Source: Undaria pinnatifida (lineage: Eukaryota > Sar > Phaeophyceae > Laminariales > Alariaceae). Taken from it: a stretch of 64,000 nucleotides of DNA. Shown here piece after piece: positions 46,262-56,900 of the stretch. The notes beneath the pieces are model-generated. The model ran no database searches. It saw only the letters and a list, made by a program, of their open reading frames with translations, and was not told where the DNA came from. The stretch is taken from NCBI GenBank assembly GCA_012845835.1, contig JABAKD010000004.1, positions 5,995,765 to 6,059,764 of the forward strand. Reading direction: 5' to 3'. Every line of letters begins with the position of its first letter. Positions within the stretch are counted from its first letter, which is position 1. A program made the position numbers and the translations under genes.

Positions 46262-49200
46262 TCAGCCTTTCCATTGTGCCTCAAGCTCTGCTTCTAGTTT
46301 TTCTCTCAAAGTTTTCGGGTTGCCCATCCCTAGTAGGAGTTGTTTTTCCAACGCCTCGATCCTGCGCGCCCTCTTGGACGCCTTTAACTCAGCCTCTTTG
46401 AGCTCGACCATCCTCTTGAGGCACACTCGGATGCTATCTGCGTGCTTATTGGCCTCCTGCATGGCCTCGACCCCCCGTTTTCTCGTGTACATCGATTCTC
46501 TCACCATCTTCTCCCTCTCTCTCGCTCCAAGCCCGCCCCCTCCCCCCAACCCCCCCCCCCCCCCCCCTCGACATCACATCGGCTTTGCCCCCCCCCGTCC
46601 GAGTCCTGATCACGGCGACCACTGCTGCCCGGGCGGTCACCGTCAACCACCAAATTTCGCCGCGTTGCCGCGTTCTCGCTTTCTCGCGCCTCTCCATTCT
46701 GTGCGACCCCACCCCCCCCCTCCTCCTCCTCCTCCCCCTCCAGCCTAGACCGGCCGCGCTTGCAACCACCGCTAGACGGATCGAGATTTCTCCACTCTGC
46801 TGGTGTAGACGGACCACTCCACGGGCTCCAAGCCGCGGCAAGCAAAATGTACGGCGGAAACCAACCCTCCGGCATATCCGATCTTGTTTCTCCAAAGCCT
46901 GCAGCAGCGATGGGATCTGTTGGTGACGGTGAGACTGCTGCCGCTTCAGGGGTTTCTGTATTACTACTGGTGGAGGCGGCGATCGTGGCGGGGTCGGGAG
47001 ATGATGCTTCGGCAGCGGTGGCGGCGAGGTCGACGGTCGCGCATCTTCTCCCTCGCCTCTTCGACTCGTAGAATCCGTACGTGCCTTCGCAGAGACGCTC
47101 GAGCATGTCATGCGTCTCTGTTCCCGAAGGGAATGGTTCAGCGGCGTTAAAATTCCTGGTTTGAAAGGATGATACGTGGTCAATTGCGGAAGGGAGAATA
47201 GCTTGGGCGTCGTATGGTTTTGAGTTGCGGGCAGCTCGCCTTGTTGAGGGAGGGCGTGCTTCGCCAGGAAAATAATAATGACGACTTTTGATTTTGTATG
47301 GAGCTGCGGGCAGCTCGCCTTGCTGATGGTTTAGAGCCGTTCCTAACGACTCATATTTGGTAGGTTTCGTGCCAAATTGGCAACTATATGGAAATTTAGA
47401 CTTGCCAGAATGGCACAAACACAATGTTTGGGATATCGCCATTCTGCCTCGCTCGCAAGTTTTGGGACTGCGATATTTGTATATTGTTCCCATTTTAGCC
47501 CAATCACGCCAACGCAAGGTTGCACAAACCAGACCACCCCACGCTAGCCTTGCTCTAACTGTGGAGGGATATACGTAGGATACATGGTATTGACAGCAGC
47601 AATTATAGGGCTTGCGACACTGGCCGTGGGCCCCGTGTGTATGCGACACGGGTGTCGTTCTGAGCTGGTCCTAAAAACAAACAAACCACACACAGCAGTC
47701 GCTTCAGCTTTCCCCAGGGCATTATGGCCGGGCTGGGAGGATCGCGGGCCTCTGAGGTACATGGGCTGTTTCTGGACTCCTTTCTGCGCCAGTTTTTATT
47801 CCATAGAAGCGTCGGCGCGCCGTCGGCTCTGCTGCTGCTGCAGCTGTAAGAGGTTGGGTTTAAATAAAATATCACGGCTTTCTCATGCGGAAAAATTACG
47901 AAAATCTGCCAAGTATGCAGTGTAGATACCTGGTAGGTTTTTGATTTTTTTTGGCAAGTCTCGGAGAATGGTGCCGTTAGAAACAGACCGTAGGAACTAA
48001 ACCTTGCGCGCTTGCGGAGATCGCGCGTTCTGTTTCCCCGGGACACTGAGGGAGAATGGTAATCAACAAAAATGACAATAACAACGACGACGACAACGAC
48101 GACAGCGGCGACTGCAACAACACCAACAACAGAAAACGCAAAAACAACACCCGCATTACCAGTAACACTAATAAAAACACCACCAGGAGCAATATCACCA
48201 CCATAGTATCCGTCACCGCCAGCAACACCAGCACTACCGGCACCATCATCATAGCTACCATCACCACCAGGTGCCATGAATACATATAGGCACCGCAACC
48301 CACCTCACCATGAGCAGCACCACCAGCTGCACCGCACCACCACTACCACGAACACACACACAATTTTTTTAGCAAACAGCAACGACTACAACCAGCAGCA
48401 ACATCACCAACGCCACCAGCAGCACGATCAATAGCACCACTAGCACCAACAACGACAACGACGACACCAACAACAACAACACCATCGCCACCGACGCCAA
48501 CACCAACAACGACAGCAACAACAACAACAACCACGTCCATAACAACAGCGGGAACAGCAATGCAACAAGAGCAACAACACCAGCAGCAACGTCCACGAAG
48601 ATCAGCAACAACATCAGTAATAAAGGCCAGAATCAACACCACCTCAACCACCACCGCCACGAACACGGTCAGCACTACCAATACCGCCACAACCACGATC
48701 CCAAAAACAAAAACAACGACGACGACAACAATAGCATCATCATCAGCAACAGCGGCAGCAACACCACAACCACAACTGCCGTTACCAACACCGCCAGCAC
48801 GACCACCATCACAAACAAGAGCAACACCACCAACACCAACACCCCAACACCAACACCCCAGGAACGCAGTAATACCCTAACGTAACAGCAGTAGCTACTC
48901 ACTTCTGAAACCACTCGACGGACGTCCTCACATACTCCTGCCTGATTCCGCCGTATTTTACCCACACGGAGTTTGGCGATTCGCTGAATGTTTTTGCCAG
49001 TTTTTTGCCTGCGGAGCGTGACATAAACGAGCGCATAAGCGAGCAACCACACAAGTAAGCACACAAACAGCATGCAAGCGAGTAAGCCAACGAGCAAGCA
49101 AGACATCCAAGAAACCGAGCCAGCTAGCCTGCAAGCGAGCACGCTAGATAGCAAGGAATCACGCAGGTCAGCCAGCCAGTAAGCCAGCCGGCCAGCAACC

Positions 49201-52200
49201 TGGCAAACAGGCAAGCAAGAAAGCTAACGAGCATGCGAGCAAGAAGGCAAGAGAGCAAACGAGCGAGCAAACACGTGACGTAAATGGTTAGACGTGAATG
49301 AAACGTAAAGACGCCTCGGATGGCGCATCAGTGCCTGGGCCTTACAAAACGCGCCATCGCTAAGCTAGTACCATAGTATACGTTAGCCTGCCGGGTGTAC
49401 TCTGTACATCACGCGGCAGCAGCGAGAGGTAAGAGCCTTTAGCTCGACTTAGGCCGGTGCTGATGGAAAACCGATAGTTTGACCAAAACGTTTCCAAACT
49501 TGTTTTCGGAGTTATTGCCGAAACATGTCCAGTACCGTCGCTATGGGAAGAAACGATTAAAACATTATATTTCTGGCTCTTTTTCGGTCATGCGGCCCAG
49601 TCGGTCGATATGCCATTTTTTCATCAAGCCTCGATCAACAACGCCCACCACACACGAGTGACCTTCGATCTCGAGATAGAGACAATCCACGATCACTCCT
49701 CTTCGTTCCGGACAAGGTCACATGAGTAGTGTAGGAAAGCGCTGAAGAGTTCATCTTGATCCATGCCTTCAGGCGTGAGAGATTGCTTGTGTTGTCTTGT
49801 GGTCTTCCGTCCAATCTGCTCAAAATTATACTTTTAGCCCGTTGGGAGACGATAGACAGTCTATTGTCTCAATTTTCTATACACCAGCCGCCAAATATGT
49901 TTCAACAGAAACCTGATGGGCGCCTGCCACACAGCACCGACCGTAGAGTGAGCACTGCACACCAAGAGAGGGTCGGAGCCCCTAACGAGCTCGCCATGTT
50001 CAGATTTCACGACACTGTCGTTGATTTTGCCGAACGAAGTGTGAGGAGCACACGAAATTACGCCGCGTCTACATCCAAGATCTTCTTGACAATTCCTCAA
50101 GCAGATGTTAGCCAAGATCGCTGCAAGAAATCGTTTTTTTCCGGCAAGCTGGAATGTTCCACAAAAACATTCCACAATTTTTGGGCCCAGAGGTGACCGT
50201 CCAGCCAAAGTTTGGCTGGGATCTTTGAATTTTTTTTTTTTATAAACTATTGGTCTCCAATAGCACCGGCCATACACTGATTCTTCCATAGTTCATAAGG
50301 AAGCCATAACCGAATCACTTCAGAATTTAAGCCTTACCCAAAAAAAGAGATGCCGCCTGCTCTGTATATATTCTGCAGCCGAAGCGTACACTGCGGCGGC
50401 AGTATGGTGCGCAGCGGCCGTGGGGTCGTACAGCATACAGCAGTACAGTGTATCGCACCGCAGAGACCCAACGGCAACCTTGCCGGACAGAAGGCGCGGC
50501 ACATCCGCCGTGACATACTGCTTAACAATACGTGCTACAGTGCTACGGCATCTCGTCCCTGGTTTGCCCGAACGCCCACGCTCACGCCATTGTCCTCAAA
50601 GAGAGAGGCTACGTACATCGTTGACCTACAGTAAGTCGGGGCTCCTCAACAGTGCGGTGCCTTGCCAGATGATAATATCTGCGCTAAAATGGGGACCCTG
50701 CACTATCATGAGCTGGATGCGGCTGGCCCACGGAATCCAGAAGCAACCCCCCCGCGAAAAACAGCTAATCCTTTAAAAAACATGCTAGCATGCAACTTTT
50801 AGTATTGGACAGCACATGGGCCGGCCCGTGGACCGGCCCATCCAATCCACGGGCCGCCCCATAAAAATGGCGGGCCGGTCCATATAAAGCCTGCGTCTCA
50901 TGGGCCTCGCTGTCAATGTCATGGGCCGGGCCGGGCCGAGATACTTGAACAATTGGTGGGTCGGGACGGTCCGAGCCGTAAATGTTAAATTTGTGATGGG
51001 TCGGGACAGGCCGCAGCCCGTCCTCTAAATATTTGGCGAGCCGGGCCGGGCCGCGGTCCATCATAGAAAAGATTGATGGGGCCAATCCCCCATGACAACC
51101 CCTGTTAATTACAGGAAGATTATAAATCCGGCAGCCGTTATGGTGAAGTTTGTGTAGCATGCGCCCTCTGTAAAATATGAAGCTCGTCCTGGATAAGAAC
51201 TTCGGTTTCTTGGTAGATTTCCAGTACTCCTGTACTGCTCGCACTGCTTAGGACGCTGCTGTACTGCCGTCGTACCGGTACGTGATCATGTAACAGTGTG
51301 CCGCCGTATTGTATGAATACCAGGTAACACATATGCCGTACAAGCAGCTGCCTATGATATATACGAGTACGGAGTGTTCGCACGACCTTCGGAGCGGTAA
51401 TATATACATCAGGTCGGAGAAGAATCCTTAGGCGAAGGAAGGCTTGTACTCGTACAGCAGTTCAGCAGTCGCGGTCTTGCGTTGGTGCGGTACCCTCGAG
51501 TGCGGGGCCTCAGTTTAGTTCGGTGAAAATCGCTTACCATCACCTCGTCCTACGGCGTATCGCACTACATGTATTCGCACCCATACGTAACCACACAATG
51601 CTGCTTGACCAACGGCCCGACCCGATGGCTTCTGTCCCGACCTGTGGACCACAACCTCCTGCTGCTGCTGCTGCCGCGGAGCTAGCTGCCGCGGAGCTCG
51701 CGCAGCAGCAGCAGCAGCAGCAGCAAGCACCTGCTGCTGCAATACCCGCCGCTGCTACTTGTAGCTACAACAATAACAATTTTCAGATCGGCCCGGCTCG
51801 AACTATCGGTCAACGACAAGCCCCGGGAAATATCAGCCTGTTTGTGTTTCTTTTATTTACCCTCGGTTCTTAGACCGTCGTTGTTAATGGAAAGCCGATG
51901 TTCAGCTAAAAATATTAATGTTCGCAGATGCCAGCAAGTTTGCTTGGACGGTTGTCTGTGGAACCGATTTTGAATTTTGAATTTCGGAACTTTCCAACTA
52001 TCCGGAAAATCTGGATTTCTGGCGGCCATCTTGGGCAACACCTGCTTGAAAATTCTCAAGCAGATCTTGGGTGAGACGCGGCGTGATTTTTGGCGCTCCA
52101 CACACTTCGTTCGACGTAATCAACGACAGCGTTTTGAAATCTGAACGTGGCGACCTCGCTAGGGGCTCCGACCACCGTTGTTGCACAGCAGTGCTCACAC

Positions 52201-53412
52201 TACGGGCGGTGATGTGTGGTGGGCGCCGACCAGGCTTCAGTTGAAAATGCATTTGGCGGTTGGTGCGTGGAAAAAAGAGACGAAACTATCGATCATCTCT
52301 CAACGGGCGAAAAATGGAATTTTGCGCGTTTTTTTTTTAGGGAAGACCACAGGACAACACAAGCAACCTCTCACGCCCTAGGGCATGGATCATGGATCAT
52401 ATTGATCCACACGACCTCTTCAGCGCTGTCACCTACACTCATGCGACCTTGTCCGGAACGAAGAGGAGATGTACTGTACTGGGTTTTCTCTATCTCTGCG
52501 AAGGCCAATCGTGGTTGGTGGACATAAGTGTTGATCCAGGCTAGATGAAAACTGATGAAAGTGGGCCACCAGAAAAAAATCTTTCGTCGTTCTTGGGCCA
52601 TAGCGACAGTACCAGGCAAAAAACAAAAGTTGAGTTTCTACCATGCAATCGGTCGTACTCACAGGCGACGTTTATCAATTTGAAGCAAAAAACTTGAAGA
52701 AAAAAGCTCATCACGAATAAGTTTGGAAACATTTTTGTTCAACTTTTGCCTTGCCATTTTTACATTTTTACGAGTAGCGACGGTCAAACATTCAAAAAAC
52801 CTTCTAAACACGTCATCTGTGAGTTGGATACATTAGGGCCGATATTCATCTTTGCTATAACGAGTTGTGTTCTTATTCAATTCCATGGGCGCGTGGAGTA
52901 CATCGCGAAACCGAACAGAAGAGATCGTGTACAGCAGAGACGTGCGTGATTCAAATCGGAGAGAGGAGGCGTCAACATCTTCCCCCTTGAACGCATATAT
53001 AGAGACCGTTTGTTTATTACTATGAAGATAAAACGCTCATTAAATTTCCGCCCTAATGGTACACATACAGACCTGTCCCGAGCGTGGTCTGGCGCATCTT
53101 CTCTTCGAAATCTAAGGGGAGCCTCGTTTCCGACGACTTCAGCAGGGCCACAAACGCTGGCATTGCATGGTCCATGTAGATGGCGGTCGTTCTTCGGCCG
53201 CGCTCCTCTGACATCACAGAACCCCCGTCTTTGAAGCACAAGGCAGACCACACCAGGGGAATTGCTTGATACACTTTCAAGGCTTCTTGGGACATCAATC
53301 TCCCGCCGAATTTGTTGCTCGTACGGTTGAGAGCCCACATGAAGTCCTTGGTAAGCTCCACTGGGAGTGGTGGCACATTAGGTGCGGCGGTGCCCATAGC
53401 TTTGCTCGGCAT
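46262..53412 (-). CDS. hypothetical protein, three exons, frame broken at a C18 run
   Basis: I do not recognise the family. Exon 1 is 53412-53073 (ATG start in ALAMPSKAMG; donor ACAG/GTCTGT). Exon 2 is 49008-48903 (acceptor CTCCGCAG, donor GTGAGT), encoding KKLAKTFSESPNSVWVKY and GGIRQEYVRTSVEWFQ. Exon 3 starts at 47155 (acceptor AACCAG) with NFNAAEPFPSGTETHD. Junction phases 1 and 2 match exactly. Exon 3 continues through an Ala/Ser/Pro-rich region and an acidic Glu/Gly stretch into a run of 18 C (plus strand 46550-46567). Beyond it the next coding-like frame is shifted by one base and encodes a Lys/Glu/Arg-rich probable coiled coil (KRMVELKEAELKASKRARRI) ending at TAA/TGA near 46262. Exon 1 membership is less certain than exons 2-3. 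The gene is convergent with the Harbinger-type transposase; a second transposon protein is possible but unproven. Confidence 0.5.
46550..46567. repeat. C18 homopolymer at a reading-frame break
   Basis: Eighteen C in the plus strand, reading as Gly codons in the minus-strand gene. The upstream frame and the C-terminal coiled-coil frame differ by one base across this run; the downstream frame has a stop immediately upstream at 46574-46576, so the switch must fall in or next to the run. Confidence 0.9.
48060..48880 (-). repeat. G/T-only (sense) simple-repeat tract in an intron
   Basis: About 820 bases of AAC/CAC/ACC-type triplets on the plus strand, that is GTT/GGT on the minus strand, which is the sense strand of the gene whose intron contains it. 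It mirrors the tract at 20590-21180. Confidence 0.85.
49480..50265 (+). mobile_element. left arm of a large inverted repeat
   Basis: Landmarks are TTTCCAAACTTGTTTTCGG, AGTACCGTCGCTATGG, TCTTCGTTCCGGACAAGGTC, GAGTGAGCACTGC, GGTCGGAGCCCCTAACGAG, TTCAGATTT and CCAAGATC. The same order appears inverted at 51885-52745, at roughly 70-80% identity by eye. Both arms lie in the first intron of the minus-strand gene 46262-53412. Confidence 0.7.
50815..51085. repeat. GGCCGG-rich minisatellite, possible hAT-like end
   Basis: Repeated ATGGGCCGGSCC-type units with linkers, ending near CATGACAACCCCTG (inverse CAGGGGTTGTCATG), which recalls the CAGGG terminus of hAT elements. The left end is unclear. It lies between the two arms of the inverted repeat. 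Confidence 0.5.
51885..52745 (-). mobile_element. right arm of a large inverted repeat
   Basis: Inverted relative of 49480-50265, about 1.6 kb away. Its outer end (52745 inward) reads GAACAAAAATGTTTCCAAAC. Diverged, so not a recent duplication. Confidence 0.7.
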
Positions 53413-53950
53413 AGCTAGAGCTGTTCCACGATGTTGGTGTGCGCGCCCGCGTCGGCACACGGGTTTAACTGAAACCTGTCCCTTTGTAGACACGCCTTCT
53501 TATTTTTCGAACAATGGCGAATTCTGCTTCAAAAAAGTGTTCTCGTGTTCTCGTGTTGCGTGTTGCGTGTTGCTGTTGCTGCGAGGGTGTTGCTCAGCTG
53601 CTCGTTGCGCGTTGAACAAAAAAAGGGTATACTATACAAGTACCTTTTTCTGGTAACCCTTTCCCTTTATCGATAACCCGTTGGTGAACCATAACGCGGC
53701 GAGAATATTCCATTGCCGAACCGAAACCTGACGCAGTTTACGCGGATGACGGTGCGACGAACAACCGCAGAACCGCAGGCGCCATGATCAAAGACCACAA
53801 GACAGAAGATACTTTCTCGGACTAGAGTTGCTTAGATACATCAACGAACCAAATACTTCTGATCAGCATCAGCAGCTGCCCAGCAGGCAAGGCAGACAAA
53901 CAGCACAGTCGGCAAACGTCTCCAGCCACCGTCCTCTCTCACGACAAGAT

Positions 53951-56900
53951 ATGCTCTCCAAGCGGAGCAGAGCTTGCCTTGCGGCTGGGCTGTGTGCAAT
54001 AACAACCGGGCACATGCCTTCGTGCGCCGGATTCTCCACCTCACCCCGACCCACCACCGCTCCAGCGTTCAGCTCTGGTGCAATTCACACGAGAACCGGA
54101 TGCTCTTCCGAGGTCCGACCAAAGTCGACCCGGGTGCGATCGACGGTGGACGTAGAGCCGTTGTTGGTAGGCGTGGCGGAGACGGACGAGGCATCGCGAT
54201 CGAGTTTCGAGGTATGATATGGACGGAAGCCCGACGAGCGTTGGGTGTTCGCTGTTTTTGTCCACTTTTTCACTGTTTTTCCACTTTTTTAATAATATGC
54301 AGCAGACGGCAGTTGGGACCTATGACGGACGGACGTCTAGACGCAATATGCTAGTTTTAGAATGGAGTCCGTGAATATTTGACTGGCGGTTCCTAAAACT
54401 GCCGTCTCTTGGCATCAAATGCTTGCGTACGTAGCTGGTCTTCGCTTTCTGGAAACATCGATGAATTTTTCTCGTTGTTCTGCCAAGCTTTGCGTCACTG
54501 CTTGCTGACTTCGTATGCTCCTCGTGAAAGCAAGCGTCGCGTGCATGCGAGTGTTATTGTCGCATTGCACGGCAATTTTCCCGCACTGCGCTTTTGATGT
54601 GCCTGGTGTATCTCCGTCTCGTGGTTTGTACAAGTCAAGTACCGACAGAGAGAGAGAGAGCTTGTGCCAGTTCCTGTCGGGGTGAAGGGTCGGCACGGGC
54701 ACGAGGTGTGATGGATGTCGATGATGAAGCAGTCAAAGGAACGGGCAATGCATCACAGCAGTGACGTGTTAACTGTGCGATGTATGTATTGTACGGCGGT
54801 ACCAATGCGTCCCAATATCTCGGATAGACTGCTGTGGTCCTGTTGTGTTTTTGTCGTATCATAGAGGAACCAATAGGCGGGGGACAGCTACTACATGAAA
54901 CGGGTGTGTGTCTGTCTGCAACTAAACTGCTTCTCGGTTTTTTTGTGTAACGATGTGCAGTGCTGGATCGAACGAAAAAAAATATAACTCGCAGGTGTGT
55001 GTGAATCGGAGCAACCAGACGGCTTTTATGTCTTCATTTTAGTCTTGGATCATTGAGATGTTTCGCTACAAATGGGAAAAAAAATCTGGGTACGTTTGGT
55101 CCCGATGTTTTTTTGCAGCTTTCGCGTAGAGCTTGTTCGGGCGAAGATACACAATACACTCCTTGAGCGCTTCGTAGGCTGTACGTGGAGAGTAGGGAAT
55201 TGCCGCCGAGTTGCGCGAGAGTCAGGAGCGAGGGATTTACACACGTCATAGCCGTTGTTCGTCGGGTGGAGCTGTACCTTGTTGGTATTATTGTAGTCTA
55301 ACATTGTTTATCTCACACAGCACCACCGCCGTATTTTTCGTGGTAGTATGCCGGTAAATAAATGAGATGTGGACTTTGTACCCAAGTATTATTGTTGGTT
55401 GTTGCTTCTTTCTTTTTTTTTTTTTTTTTCATCCTCCGGCATTGTTTGTTGCATTGTCTTGCTGACGTACTTGGTATTTTGTGCCTCCTTGGTACGACAC
55501 GACTCACGCGTCATGCACTTTGATATTTGATGAATCGATGTCGTCGATATACAGCTCGGGACCGTTTCAACTTAGACCTGTTTCTAACAGTACAGTCAGC
55601 AGTGAGTAGTTGCGTTTTTTCTGTTTTCATTTTTTTTTTTTTTTTATCCTCCGGCGGATGGGGAAAAATAAAGCTTTAGCTCACCACACTTCCACGTATT
55701 TTCATACGCGTCGTGTGTCGATTTAACTCAGTAGGCTGTTTTTATCGTTTCTACATTTTGATCAGCCAGCGTGACAGCACGCCAGCACCCCCAGGCGTGC
55801 GCCGAGCCCACGTACGTGTCTCGTGACCACGTGCTATGTAAATTGTGGCAGTGATACATTGGTCCATACGAAATGTTCCGACAATTTTTTTTTCAACATG
55901 ACCAAGTACCCGTAGATGTCGTTCGAATCTGTATCATACAAGCACCAGCACGAGCGCGTTGGCAGTACGTACTGGTGTATCCGAGGGGCTAACGTAATAT
56001 TGATCAGCGTAGGCCGCCACGTGCAAGGTGCAAAACCGCAGATGTTTTGCATGTTTCCGCGGCGTGACGAATGAGCCGCGCGACTCGACATATGAAACAC
56101 GACGACGGGATGGCGACGATGGCAGACAGAATGACAGCATGTCGACTATCCGAAATAGCGATAAGCTTGCATAAAAACAGGGGTTGTTTGCGCAGAAAAT
56201 TATATGCTTGTGCTACCCTACGACGCAACTACTTGCAGGACATCTAATGGGACGAAACAAGCACTAGCGAAAGCCAGACTGATGTTTGCAGCTTTTCCGA
56301 AATACGGAACCGATAGGTATATCGATATAGATGTGGAACGACTACGGCTATGAATTACATGCGTGCACCCCCCCACGCCAACCCCAGACTCCCTGTACGA
56401 AACCGTCCCCTCCAATACCCCCCGCCTCCCCCGCGCTCTATCTACGAAATCCTTCCCGCCGTTCAAGACCTTTCGGCGACGAACAGACCCGGAGACAGAT
56501 CACCTCGGAATCGCCATCGCCGATAACATCGATGAAAAATCGCTCTGCGTGAGCGGCGCGTATGACGCTAGATTTAGGGATGGGGCTGGTAATAAAGCTG
56601 GGGTTAGCATTGCTGGTGGGGTTAGCGATGGGTTTGGGGTTGGTGGTAGCAGTGGGGTTAACGTCGTGGTCGCGCCACCCGCGGAGAAGCCGCAATCTGG
56701 GAAGAGGAAGAGAAAGATGAAAGAGCCGAACCTGCTGGAGGGGGACATGCTGGTCAACACACCAAAAATGTTGGCCCTCGTCTACTCGTCCTTGGGCCTC
56801 AACGCGCTCTACCTGCTTCAGGTGGGTGGGTGGGTAGGTGGAGTTGAGGTGGCGTTTCGGGTGAGGGGGGTTAGGGGTGAAGTGGGCTTAGGCGCTAGGG

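Noticed and set aside
48675-49214. Minus-strand frame of 179 codons rich in Leu/Val/Cys
   Set aside because: Mostly simple-repeat translation; only 49008-48903 inside the region has proper splice sites and phase as an exon.
51523-51873. Gln/Ala-rich plus-strand frame of 116 codons
   Set aside because: Built on a CTG/CAG repeat, with no exon context or recognised motif.
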